Source: Methylobacterium sp. Leaf123
GTDB taxonomy: Bacteria; Pseudomonadota; Alphaproteobacteria; Rhizobiales; Beijerinckiaceae
Length of the DNA stretch: 64,000 nt
Assembly (NCBI RefSeq): GCF_001423405.1
Contig: NZ_LMNS01000039.1
Location: forward strand, 306,948-370,947
Direction of reading: 5' to 3'
The notes beneath the pieces were generated by a model. The model made no database searches, had not been told where the DNA came from, and worked only from the letters and a program-made list of their open reading frames with translations. Below are positions 45,039-53,307 of the stretch, one piece after another (position 1 is the stretch's first letter; the number at the start of each line of letters is the position of its first letter). The translations under genes were made by a program, and so were the position numbers.

Positions 45039-45590
45039 ATGAAGACTGCCGATTGCGACATCCTGATCCTGCCGGGCTATGCCGGCTCCGCGGAGGAGCA
45101 TTGGCAGGCGCGCTGGGCGGCCCGGCTCAAGACCGCGCGGATCGTCGCGCAGGACGACTGGCACCAGCCCGACCCCGAGGCGTGGCGTGCCCGCGTCGCG
45201 GAGGCGGTGGCGGCGGCGACCCGGCCGGTGATCCTCATCGCCCATAGCCTTGGCGTCGTCGCGGCGGTGGAGGCGGCGCCGCGCTTCCCCGAAGGCGTCG
45301 TGCGCGGGGCCCTGCTGGTGGCCTTCCCCGATATCGAGGCGGGCGCCGACCTGCCCGAGAGCGTGCGCGCCTTCGCACCGGTGCCGCGCGATCCGCTGCC
45401 CTTCCCGTCGCTGCTGGTGGCGAGCCGCACCGACCCCTACTGCACCTACGAGCGGGCGGAGGACTACGCCTATGCCTGGGGCTCGGCGCTGGTGGATGCC
45501 GGCGAGGCCGGCCACATCAACGTCGAGAGCGGGCACGGGCCCTGGCCGGAGGGCTTGATGCGGCTGGCCGGCTTTCTCGCCCCCCTTTAG
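45039..45590 (+). CDS. RBBP9/YdeN-family serine hydrolase
   Basis: The 183-residue small alpha/beta hydrolase begins I-L-I-L-P-G-Y-A-G-S-A-E-E-H-W-Q. The nucleophile Ser is in I-A-H-S-L-G, an Asp in S-R-T-D-P-Y-C and the catalytic His in A-G-H-I-N-V-E-S-G-H-G-P-W. The natural substrate of this family is unknown. ATG at 45039 is 70 nt after lysA. Confidence 0.85.
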   Translation: MKTADCDILILPGYAGSAEEHWQARWAARLKTARIVAQDDWHQPDPEAWRARVAEAVAAATRPVILIAHSLGVVAAVEAAPRFPEGVVRGALLVAFPDIEAGADLPESVRAFAPVPRDPLPFPSLLVASRTDPYCTYERAEDYAYAWGSALVDAGEAGHINVESGHGPWPEGLMRLAGFLAPL

Positions 45591-45798
45591 TCGGGCCGAT
45601 CCGCCGGGGAGCCGAATAGGGTATTGCCGATCAGGGAGTTGCCAGATTTTCCGTCAAATGCAGGGGCCTAGGGATGGGAATGCAGTTCTAAAAAGTTTCT
45701 TCGATCCGGGGCGAATCGGGAACTTAAATTTCCTCAATTGCTTTCTCCGGGCAGACCGGCCGGCAGTGTCGGTCGGATAATTTGGGAGGGACGCCATC

Positions 45799-46185
45799 GT
45801 GACGCTCACGAAGACCATCGCTACCGCCACCGCTTTTGCCTTCATCGCCGGCTCTGCGCTCGCTGCTCCGTGCAACACCGGCAGCACCAACGCCAAGGCG
45901 CCCGGCGATTCCGCTTCTGCCAACAGCAGCACCGGCAGCGGCGCCGATGCCGGCTCGAAGAACCTCGCGGGTGGCCAGCAGCCCGCTTCGCCCGGCACCG
46001 TCGGCGCGATGAACAATGTCGGCGCCGGTCAGGGTGTCGGCAACAAGCCGGGCTCGGACCAGACCAGCTCCGCCAAGAACACCGCCGGTGGCGACCAGCC
46101 GGCCGCACCGGGCACGGTTGGCGCGATGAACGCCGCCGGCCATGACCAGAAGCTCGGCGAGAAGAAGGGCGGCGACGACTGCTGA
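45799..46185 (+). CDS. Small secreted repeat protein (YjbE-like) ending in Cys
   Basis: The 128-residue protein has a Sec signal peptide (about 1-22, S-A-L-A-A). Its mature part is Gly/Ser/Asn-rich with two copies of a unit G-G-x-Q-P-A-x-P-G-T-V-G-A-M-N (about residues 58-72 and 97-111). There are two Cys residues, one three residues into the mature part (A-P-C-N) and one at the very C terminus (G-D-D-C). It resembles secreted proteins called YjbE in rhizobia, a tentative exopolysaccharide-related assignment. A strong terminator follows. Confidence 0.7.
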   Translation: MTLTKTIATATAFAFIAGSALAAPCNTGSTNAKAPGDSASANSSTGSGADAGSKNLAGGQQPASPGTVGAMNNVGAGQGVGNKPGSDQTSSAKNTAGGDQPAAPGTVGAMNAAGHDQKLGEKKGGDDC

Positions 46186-46212
46186 TCGCCGCGCTCACTC
46201 AGCCGTAACGAA

Positions 46213-46253
46213 AAGAAGCTCCCGAGCCGGACGGCTCGGGAGCTTCTTGTTTT
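46213..46253 (+). terminator. Rho-independent terminator
   Basis: AAGAAGCTCCCGAGCC (46213-46228) pairs with GGCTCGGGAGCTTCTT (46233-46248), followed by GTTTT. Confidence 0.88.
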
Positions 46254-46278
46254 CGGGGCTCCGCCCCGGTCCCCGCCC

Positions 46279-46311
46279 AAGGGATGATCCCTTTGGGGAT
46301 GATCCCTTTGG
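46279..46311. repeat. Two tandem copies of a 16-17-nt palindromic unit
   Basis: The unit GGGATGATCCCTTTGG occurs twice back to back, and each copy is itself palindromic around GGGAT-GATCCC. It lies just after the stop of the TIGR01620 gene and may help end its transcript on the minus strand. Confidence 0.75.
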
Positions 46312-46318
46312 AATCTCG

Positions 46319-47341
46319 TTATTCCTTGGGCTCGCTGTTGCGGAAGAGCTGGCCGGCCACGTCGTTGACGGTGGGTGGGCTGACGCGCACGAAGGGTAGA
46401 GGCCGGCAGACGGCCAGGGCCGCGAGGCCGAAGCGTGCGGTCATCAGGCCGTTGAGCACGCCCTCACCGAGCTTGGCCGAGACGCGGGCGGCGAGCCCGA
46501 GACCGAGCACCTGATGCAGCATGCCCTCGCCGACCGCCATGCCGCCGGTGACGGTGAGATGGGCGAAGGCCGCACGGGCGAGCCGCAGGAAGCCGAGCAG
46601 GCCGGGCCGGCCGCCATAGATCGCCGCGATGCGGCGCAGCAGCCGGGCGGCGGAGAACACCACGAAGGCGACATCGACGATGGCCCGCGGGCTGAGCGCC
46701 GTCACCGCCGAGACTTGGCTCGCGGCCTGGGCGATGGCCGCCTTGGCCTGCCGGTCGAGGGGGGTGAGCAACTCGCCCTCGGCCAGGGCCAGGCGGTCGT
46801 CCACGTCGAGGATCGCGTCGCCCACCGCGTCGAGCCGGCGGATGGCGCCGGCCAGCGCCGGCCGGTCGGCGTAGAAGCCGCGTAATTCCTGCACCACGCC
46901 TTGTGCCGCGGTGTGGTCGCGGGTCGTGAGGGCAGCCAATGCGCGCTCGCGCAACGCCTCGATCTTGCGCTCACGCCAGACGCCCAGCGCCTCGCGGGCA
47001 ACGATCGCCGTGAGCGCGATCACGGCGACGGCGAGGAGGGCGAGCGCGACCCAGCCGAGCCAGGGCGCGGTGGCGAACAGGTCGGCGATCAGCCGTTCCA
47101 GCGAAAGGCCGACGGCGATGGTGACGAGGCCGCCGAGCGCGCTGAACAGGATCGACAGCCAGGGCGCACGCCGCTTGGGCGCCATCGGCACGGCAACGCC
47201 GTCGGCGGCGTCCACGATCTCGTAGGGCTCGTCGACGAGGCGCACCTCCGGCCGCGGCGAAGCGTCGGCGGTCGCGGCCTCCGGCGGAGGCTGGTCGGTG
47301 GGGGGAATGCGGAAGGCGCGCGGGCGCTGCGGGTTGGTCAC
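46319..47341 (-). CDS. TIGR01620/YcjF-family membrane protein (DUF697)
   Basis: The 340-residue protein has a long disordered Pro-rich N terminus and two strong TM helices (about 63-83 and 93-114). A Q-V-S-A-V-T-A-L-S-P-R-A-I-V-D-V-A-F-V-V-F-S-A-A-R-L-L-R-R-I-A segment typical of the C-terminal DUF697 domain follows. It partners YcjX; both are sigma-32/phage-shock-like neighbours in enterobacteria, with unknown mechanism. It overlaps the YcjX stop by 4 nt (47338-47341). Confidence 0.85.
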   Translation of the reverse strand: MTNPQRPRAFRIPPTDQPPPEAATADASPRPEVRLVDEPYEIVDAADGVAVPMAPKRRAPWLSILFSALGGLVTIAVGLSLERLIADLFATAPWLGWVALALLAVAVIALTAIVAREALGVWRERKIEALRERALAALTTRDHTAAQGVVQELRGFYADRPALAGAIRRLDAVGDAILDVDDRLALAEGELLTPLDRQAKAAIAQAASQVSAVTALSPRAIVDVAFVVFSAARLLRRIAAIYGGRPGLLGFLRLARAAFAHLTVTGGMAVGEGMLHQVLGLGLAARVSAKLGEGVLNGLMTARFGLAALAVCRPLPFVRVSPPTVNDVAGQLFRNSEPKE

Positions 47342-48885
47342 GTCAGCTTGTCCCCGATCAGGAACTGCATGGCCCGGTCGAGCCGGATTTGCGGCAGATG
47401 CCCGGCTCGGCCGAGCGCGTCGGGCTTCACCGGCGGCGGGCGGAAGCGGGGGAAGCGGAACGAGCCCGCCGGAACCGCGCCGTCGAGCACCGCCTGCGGG
47501 TCGGCGGGCAACTCACCAGGGAACACCGCGGCCTCCGAGAACCCGTCGAAGATCTCGTCGCCGACATGCTCGCCCGCCTCGGGCGTGCCGGAGACCGCGC
47601 GCAAGACCTCGCCGCCGTCATGGACCGTGGTTTCGCGGGTGGCGCGGACGGAGGCGAGCGCCACGGTGCCGACCCGCGCGCCCGCAGCCTCGGTGCGGCG
47701 CATCGCCCGCGAGACGAGGAGGCGCAGCAGCGCGTCGAGCCGGTCGTGGCTCGACTGGTGGAGATGGTCGGCCTTGGTCGCGGCGAACATGATCCGCTCG
47801 GCCCGCGGCGCGAAGAAGCGCGAGAGCAGGCTGTTGCGCCCGATCCGGAAGGCGAGCAGCACCGCGTCCAGCGCCTCCTCCAGTTCGGCCAGCGCCGCCG
47901 GGCCGGAATCGACCGCCGAGAGCACATCGACCAGCACGATCTGGCGATCGACGCGCTGGAAATGCTCGCGGAAGAACGGCTCCACCACCTTGCTCTTGTA
48001 GGCTTCGAAGCGCCGCTCCATCAGGGCGCCGAGGCTGCCGGGCACCTGGGTTTCCTCCAGGCGGTCGAGGGGCGCGAAGGTCAGCATCGGCGAGCCGGCC
48101 AGATCGCCGGGCATCAGGAAGCGCCCCGGCGGCGTGGTGGCGACCGATTCCGCGCCCGCGCGGAGGGCGCCGAGATAGGCCTTGAAGGCGTTGGCGGCGC
48201 GCTCGGCCAGCACTTCGTCGAGGGGGGCTGCGGGGTTGAGTTCCTGCATCAGCGCGAGCCAGGGCGTGGCGATCTCGGCCCGCCCCGCCCGGCGGGTGCC
48301 GGCGATGGTGGCGCGCGACCACGCCACGTAGCTCTGATCGACCAGGGCGAGGTCGAGCAGCCATTCGCCGGGATAGTCCACCACGTCGAGCATCAGCGTG
48401 CCGGGGCCCGAGCGCCAGCCGCCCGAGCGCTCGTACTCGATCTCCAGGCGGAGCTGGCTGATCCGGTCGGTCGAGCCCGGCCAGCGCCGGGCCTCGGTGA
48501 GCGCGGAAAAGTTCTCCTCGAAGGGGAAGCGCGGCACGTCGTCGTCGGGCTGCGGCACCAGACGCGCCCGGCGCAGACGGCCCGCCTGCGCCGGCTCGAA
48601 GGCGGGCAGCGCGTGGCCCTCCACGAGATGGTGGATCAGTGCGGTGGTGAACACCGTCTTGCCGGAGCGGGCGAGACCGGTGACGCCGAGCCGTAGCGTC
48701 GGCTGGATCAGAAGATCGCTGGAGGCTTCCGCGAAGGCCTTGATCGCGGAACCCGCTTGCGCGGCGTAGTCGAAGAGGGGCGGCAAGGCGGGCTCTGGCG
48801 GCAGGCTTCGGCGGGAAGCGGGACGGGCTGTCAGGTGGCGCGGGGAGGCTGCGATCTCAAGACGCGCCGCGCGCGCCGGAGGCAT
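47338..48885 (-). CDS. YcjX-family P-loop ATPase (DUF463)
   Basis: This 515-residue protein has a Walker A G-L-A-R-S-G-K-T-V-F-T-T and a Walker-B-like L-M-L-D-V-V-D-Y-P-G-E-W-L-L-D. An I-V-L-V-D-V-L segment (I-V-L-V-D-V-L-S-A-V) and F-A-A-T-K-A-D-H follow, all characteristic of YcjX/DUF463, a GTPase-like stress-response family. The N-terminal 35 residues are Arg/Pro-rich and may be an extended start. It is co-transcribed with the TIGR01620 gene. Confidence 0.87.
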   Translation of the reverse strand: MPPARAARLEIAASPRHLTARPASRRSLPPEPALPPLFDYAAQAGSAIKAFAEASSDLLIQPTLRLGVTGLARSGKTVFTTALIHHLVEGHALPAFEPAQAGRLRRARLVPQPDDDVPRFPFEENFSALTEARRWPGSTDRISQLRLEIEYERSGGWRSGPGTLMLDVVDYPGEWLLDLALVDQSYVAWSRATIAGTRRAGRAEIATPWLALMQELNPAAPLDEVLAERAANAFKAYLGALRAGAESVATTPPGRFLMPGDLAGSPMLTFAPLDRLEETQVPGSLGALMERRFEAYKSKVVEPFFREHFQRVDRQIVLVDVLSAVDSGPAALAELEEALDAVLLAFRIGRNSLLSRFFAPRAERIMFAATKADHLHQSSHDRLDALLRLLVSRAMRRTEAAGARVGTVALASVRATRETTVHDGGEVLRAVSGTPEAGEHVGDEIFDGFSEAAVFPGELPADPQAVLDGAVPAGSFRFPRFRPPPVKPDALGRAGHLPQIRLDRAMQFLIGDKLT

Positions 48886-48889
48886 CGTC

Positions 48890-49387
48890 TCACGCGAACG
48901 GACCTCGGTCGCGGTCGAGGCGCGGGTCGTAGAGCCATTTGCGGACCTTACGGGCCTTAATCTTTGCCGTGTCGGGATGGGCGGGATTGATGAGGGCGTT
49001 CTGCTCCTCCGGCACGATGACGGAGGGGACGAGCAGAAGCGCCGACCGATTGGCGTTCGCCCAATCCGTGCCGAAGGCGAGGCTGACGAAACCCGCCGGC
49101 TCGGCGTCCCAGCCGACGGGCAGCGTGTCCGGCGTCGCGGTTTCTGCCGACACCCAGACCTCCTCCGGCACGTCGATTTCGACGAGGTATCGGTTCAACG
49201 GCAGGCCGCCGGCATTGAGGTGGACGAAGGTTTCGAGGCAGGCGAGGGCACGACTGCCCGCCGCGTAGACCAGGGCGACGCCGACGGCGTTCCATCGGCC
49301 GCCGGAGAGCTTGGCCCCGGTACCCGACAGGTCGTCGGCGGTGTAGGTCCGAGCATCGGTCCCGATCCGCCAGAGCGACCGGCTCAC
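48890..49387 (-). CDS. RES-domain NAD-degrading toxin
   Basis: The 165-residue protein has the RES fold. The candidate invariant residues are Arg31 (G-G-R-W-N), Tyr41 (L-V-Y-A-A-G), Glu52 (C-L-E-T-F-V-H) and Ser122 (V-P-S-V-I-V), the set known for RES NAD+ glycohydrolase toxins. The start is GTG at 49387, and its bases overlap the antitoxin stop (GTGA, 49387-49384), so the two are translationally coupled. The RES/Xre family depletes NAD when unbalanced. Confidence 0.87.
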   Translation of the reverse strand: MSRSLWRIGTDARTYTADDLSGTGAKLSGGRWNAVGVALVYAAGSRALACLETFVHLNAGGLPLNRYLVEIDVPEEVWVSAETATPDTLPVGWDAEPAGFVSLAFGTDWANANRSALLLVPSVIVPEEQNALINPAHPDTAKIKARKVRKWLYDPRLDRDRGPFA

Positions 49388-49875
49388 GCATAGGCTCCAC
49401 TCTGGATCTGCGCCAGCGCGCGCGACACCAGAGCTTGGCCCTCCATCGTGTCGAGAAGGTCGAGCGGCTTTCCGCCGCCCAAAGCCGGCAAGGGCTCGCG
49501 CAGCCAGCGCGAGAGCCATCCCGGCGCATCGAAATCCTTCGCCGCGCCGGATTCCTCGATCATTGCTTCGAGCTGACCGACGAGCTTGGCGAGGCCGACG
49601 ACCCGTTCGCTGTCCTCCGACGAGAGGGCTTCGTCCCGGGCCGCCTTCTTGTTCACCGTGGCCGTCTTCAGGTTGAGGGCGTCGAACATGACCTGCTGGT
49701 CGAGGCACAGCGCCGTGATCAAGCCCTTGACCGCCCTGGCCGGCACACCGGCCTTGATGACCTCGATGCGGTCGAAGGGGGAGGCGCGGTAGAGATCGAG
49801 ATAGGCGAAGGGCCGTGCCCCTGGCTCGTGCGGCTTTCTCCGCTTGGCCGGGGCCTTGATCATCGTGTCCGGCAT
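49384..49875 (-). CDS. Xre/ParS-family antitoxin with C-terminal DUF2384 (MbcA-like) domain
   Basis: The 163-residue antitoxin has an N-terminal basic helical part and a C-terminal toxin-binding domain with W-L-S-R-W-L-R-E-P-L-P-A-L-G-G-G-K-P-L-D-L-L, typical of DUF2384. ATG at 49875 has AAGGAG about 10 nt upstream, and that SD lies inside one of the palindromes described below. It is the first gene of the RES-Xre operon and should bind the promoter to autoregulate. Confidence 0.87.
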   Translation of the reverse strand: MPDTMIKAPAKRRKPHEPGARPFAYLDLYRASPFDRIEVIKAGVPARAVKGLITALCLDQQVMFDALNLKTATVNKKAARDEALSSEDSERVVGLAKLVGQLEAMIEESGAAKDFDAPGWLSRWLREPLPALGGGKPLDLLDTMEGQALVSRALAQIQSGAYA

Positions 49876-49881
49876 CGCGAT

Positions 49882-49915
49882 TGCTCCTTCGAGCAATAAG
49901 ATAGCTCGTTTGAGC
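49882..49915. promoter_or_regulatory. Pair of GCTC-N4-GAGC palindromes, candidate Xre operator
   Basis: Two 12-nt palindromes, 49883-49894 and 49904-49915, lie with a 21-nt centre-to-centre spacing, two helical turns. Both have the form GCTC-N4-GAGC. The start-proximal one contains the antitoxin Shine-Dalgarno, and the second abuts the -10 element. Confidence 0.65.
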
Positions 49916-49925
49916 AGCACCGCAA
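49898..49925 (-). promoter_or_regulatory. Promoter of RES-Xre operon
   Basis: On the minus strand TTGCGG (49925-49920) is followed after 16 nt by TATCTT (49903-49898). The expected start site lies about 49891, inside the start-proximal palindrome, so occupancy of either palindrome would block RNA polymerase. Confidence 0.6.
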
Positions 49926-49938
49926 GCGTCGCGCCGTC

Positions 49939-52900
49939 TTATGCGGCCCGGAGGGCCCGGATCGTTCCGAGCGTATCCGTCCGCAGCGTCGCGAGGCGGT
50001 GGATCAGGGTGGGAAGCGCGCCGCCGTTCCGGCAGGCATCCTCGATCTCCCGGCACAGCTCGGACAGGGCGACGAAGCCGAGGGCGCCCGCCGCGGCGAC
50101 CATGGCGTGGGCGTCGTAGGCGAGCTGCTCGCGGTCGAAATCGGTCCGGCCCGGTTCGGCCCCCTCCGGCAGAAAGCGCAGCTCGAGGTCGAGTTCGAGC
50201 AGGGACAGGAGCGACAGCACGCGCTCGCGGCCCATCGTGGCCTGTACGGCGGCAAAGGCGGCGCGATCGAGTAACGGCTCGCCGTCGCCGTGTCGCCGAT
50301 CCGGCGGCGCGCTTTCGGGGCGATGCCCGAGGCTGTCGTCCGGCGGACGGGCCGGGGACGTCCCCTCCCGTGCCCGTTCGGCGCCGATGGCCCGCCAGCG
50401 CTCGATCACCGCGCAGAGCTGGGCGCGCTTGAACGGCTTGCCGACATGGTCGTCCATGCCCGCCGCGATGAACTCCTGCACCTGCCCATCGAGGACGTTG
50501 GCGGTCATCGCCACGATCGGCAGGCGGGCAGCGGGGCCCGCCATGGCACGGATGCGGCGGGTCGCGGTGAGGCCGTCCATGCCCGGCATCTGCACGTCCA
50601 TCAGCACGACCGCGTAAGGGTCGGCGCTGGCCTCCTCCGGCCCATAGGTGGCCGCGATGGCCGCGATCGCCGCGTGCCCGTCACCCGCCACATCGACGCG
50701 GTAGCCCTGCACTTCCAGCACGGCGCGGGCCAGCGTCTGGTTGATCGGCACGTCCTCGACGACCAGGAGCCGGGCCGGTCGCGCCGCCTCCGGGCGATGC
50801 GGGCCGGTCGCCGGCTTGGCGGCGGGCGGCGCGGTGGCGCGCGGCAGGGCGAGGGTGAACCAGAAGGTCGAGCCGGCGCCCTCCCGGCTCTCGACGCCGA
50901 TCTCGCCCCCCATCATGGTGACGAGGCGATGGCAGATCGCGAGCCCCAGGCCCGATCCGCCGAAGCGCCGGCTGATCGAGCCGTCGACCTGGCTGAAGGG
51001 CTTGAACAGCCGGTGCCGCTGCGAGGGCGCGATGCCGATGCCGGTATCGCTGATTTCGAAGCGCAGGGCGTCCGCGGTGCCGCCGTCGGCGCCGGGGACG
51101 GAGCCCTCATAGCGGGCCGTGAGGATGACGGAGCCGGCCGGCGTGAACTTGACCGCGTTGTTGAGCAGGTTGAACAGCACCTGCCGCAGGCGGTTCGCGT
51201 CACCGACCACGCTCGCGGGCAGATCCGGATCGATCCGCGCCTCGACGGTCAGCGCGCTCTTGAGGGCGGTGCCGCGCATGATCGCCACCGTGTCCTCGAT
51301 CAGCTTGCCCAGGGCGAAGGGAAGCGGGTCGAGTTCGAGTTGGCCGGCCTCGATCTTGGAGACGTCGAGAACGTCGTTGACGACGGTGAGCAGGGATTCG
51401 CCCGAGACGCGGATCAGCTCCAGGCGGCGCTGGTCCTCCGGATCGTGGTCCGGCCGGTCGAGGAGCAGGTCGGCATAGCCGAGGATCCCGTTCAGCGGCG
51501 TGCGGATCTCGTGGCTCATGGCCGCGAGGAACTCGCTCTTGGCCGCACTCGCCCGCTCGGCCTCCACCGTGGCGGCGCGGGCCTCGGCGGTGGCCGCGCG
51601 CAGGGCCGCCTCGGCCGCCTTGCGCTCGGTGATGTCGAGATGGAGCCCGAGCATCCGGTAGGGGCGGCCGTCGCCCTCGTAGAGGGTGCGGCCGGAGGTG
51701 TAGAGCCAGCGCTGGCCCACCCGGTATTCCGCGGTGAAGCGGGACCGGGAATCGACGGCGTGGTGAATCCGGTTCCACGCCTCGACGACGTCGTCGGGGT
51801 GGATGGTCGCGGTCCATTCCGTCGGCGACAGGGCGCGCGGTTCGCCGGTCTCGGGCAGGCCGTAGAGGCGCACGCTCTCGGGCGACAGCACCGTGATGCC
51901 GGTGCGCAGGTCCCAGTCGAAGGTGCCGGCCTCCGCGCCCTCCAGGGCGATGCCGAGCAGGCGGCTCGTATGCTCCACGGACAGCCGCGCGGAGACGATC
52001 TCGTCGATGTCGAGCGCGGTGCCGATCCACTCGATCACCCCGGCCGGGTCGCCCGCGTTGCGGATCGGGGTGATCGACACCTTGTGCCAGCGGTAGGAGC
52101 CGTCTCGCGCCCTCAGGCGCCACTGGCCGTCATAGCCCCGGCCGCTGGCCTGGGCCGCCTGCCACGCCGCCTCCATGGCGGGCGCGTCGTCGGGATGGTT
52201 GCGGGCGAGCCGCTGCACCCGCGAGGCGCCGATCGGGCCGTAGTAATCCTCGAAGCGCGTGTTGACGTAGGTCGCCTCGCCGCTGTCCGGATCGACGGTC
52301 CAGACGAGCAGCGGCAGGGCGTCGGCGAGGCTGCGGTAGCGCATCTCGCTGCGGCGCATCTCCGCCTGGATCTGTACGCGGTCGGTCACATCCATGAGGA
52401 TGCCGAACAACCCGATCGTTCGGCCCGCCTCGTCGGTCTTGCAGGTGCCGCGCACCATCACGTCGCGGATCGTGTCGTCGGGTCGCGCGAACCGCGTCTC
52501 GAACTCGAAATCATGCCCGCCCGCGATCGCCGCGGCGATGATGGCCTCGACGCGCCCGCGATCCGCGGGATGGCACAGCTGGGCGAGGCCGGGATGCCGG
52601 GCCGCCGGCGCCGCGGCGTCGAGGCCGGCGATGCGCAGGAGGCTCTCGGAGTAGATCGGCTGGCCGCTGGCGAAGTTGAGGCGCCAATGCCCGACCTGGG
52701 CGATCTGCTCGGCCATGGTGAGGAGGGAGTTGGCGCTCGCCCGCCGCTCGATCTCCACGCCTTGTGCGCGGATGGTGCTCTCGTGGATCTGCCGCAGGGC
52801 CCGCTCGCTGGCGAAGGCGAGGTTGTCGCGCCGCAGCCGCATCTGCGCCGTCACGATCTCGGCGAGGTCGCGCAGGGCCGCCGCGTCCTCCGGGGTGAAG

Positions 52901-53307
52901 TCCCGCGGCTGCGGATCGACGAGGCAGAGGGAACCGAGCCGCACGCCCGGCCGCAGGATCAGCGGCGCGCCGGCATAGAATACGATGTGGGGCGGGCCGG
53001 TGACGATCGCGAGGCTGGAAAAGCGCGGGTCGTGGCGGGCATCGGGCACGACGAGCATCGCATCCTGCGCGATCGTGCGATCGCAGAAGGAGCCCTTGCG
53101 CGCGGTCTGCGTCGGCATGGTGCCCGCACAGGCCTTCAGCCATTGCCGCTCGGCATCGACCAGGGAAATGTAGGCCGTCGCGACGCCGAACAGGCGCTGC
53201 GCCGTCCGGCACACGGCGTCGAACTGCGCCTCGGGATCGCTATCCAGAATGCGCAGCGCGTGCAGGGCCGCGAGGCGCTCGGCCTCGCTCGCCGCTCCCT
53301 TGGTCAC
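49939..53307 (-). CDS. Hybrid histidine kinase: GAF-3xPAS-HisKA-HATPase-REC-Hpt
   Basis: The 1122-residue sensor has a GAF domain (about 20-165), three PAS domains (about 190-315, 325-445 and 450-565), a HisKA with the phospho-His in F-L-A-A-M-S-H-E-I-R-T-P-L-N-G, and a HATPase (N-L-L-N-N-A-V-K-F-T, D-T-G-I-G-I, G-G-S-G-L-G-L). A receiver follows (phospho-Asp in V-V-L-M-D-V-Q-M-P-G-M-D-G), then a C-terminal Hpt with H in Y-D-A-H-A-M-V-A-A-A. No transmembrane segment is evident, so signals are probably sensed inside the cell. Its ATG overlaps the stop of the upstream O-antigen-ligase-like gene by 4 nt (53304-53307). Confidence 0.9.
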   Translation of the reverse strand: MTKGAASEAERLAALHALRILDSDPEAQFDAVCRTAQRLFGVATAYISLVDAERQWLKACAGTMPTQTARKGSFCDRTIAQDAMLVVPDARHDPRFSSLAIVTGPPHIVFYAGAPLILRPGVRLGSLCLVDPQPRDFTPEDAAALRDLAEIVTAQMRLRRDNLAFASERALRQIHESTIRAQGVEIERRASANSLLTMAEQIAQVGHWRLNFASGQPIYSESLLRIAGLDAAAPAARHPGLAQLCHPADRGRVEAIIAAAIAGGHDFEFETRFARPDDTIRDVMVRGTCKTDEAGRTIGLFGILMDVTDRVQIQAEMRRSEMRYRSLADALPLLVWTVDPDSGEATYVNTRFEDYYGPIGASRVQRLARNHPDDAPAMEAAWQAAQASGRGYDGQWRLRARDGSYRWHKVSITPIRNAGDPAGVIEWIGTALDIDEIVSARLSVEHTSRLLGIALEGAEAGTFDWDLRTGITVLSPESVRLYGLPETGEPRALSPTEWTATIHPDDVVEAWNRIHHAVDSRSRFTAEYRVGQRWLYTSGRTLYEGDGRPYRMLGLHLDITERKAAEAALRAATAEARAATVEAERASAAKSEFLAAMSHEIRTPLNGILGYADLLLDRPDHDPEDQRRLELIRVSGESLLTVVNDVLDVSKIEAGQLELDPLPFALGKLIEDTVAIMRGTALKSALTVEARIDPDLPASVVGDANRLRQVLFNLLNNAVKFTPAGSVILTARYEGSVPGADGGTADALRFEISDTGIGIAPSQRHRLFKPFSQVDGSISRRFGGSGLGLAICHRLVTMMGGEIGVESREGAGSTFWFTLALPRATAPPAAKPATGPHRPEAARPARLLVVEDVPINQTLARAVLEVQGYRVDVAGDGHAAIAAIAATYGPEEASADPYAVVLMDVQMPGMDGLTATRRIRAMAGPAARLPIVAMTANVLDGQVQEFIAAGMDDHVGKPFKRAQLCAVIERWRAIGAERAREGTSPARPPDDSLGHRPESAPPDRRHGDGEPLLDRAAFAAVQATMGRERVLSLLSLLELDLELRFLPEGAEPGRTDFDREQLAYDAHAMVAAAGALGFVALSELCREIEDACRNGGALPTLIHRLATLRTDTLGTIRALRAA

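Noticed and set aside
45719..45744. GGAAC-N17-CTTT upstream of the secreted repeat protein
   Set aside because: The -10 is CTTT, not CGTT, so only one element matches; too weak to annotate.
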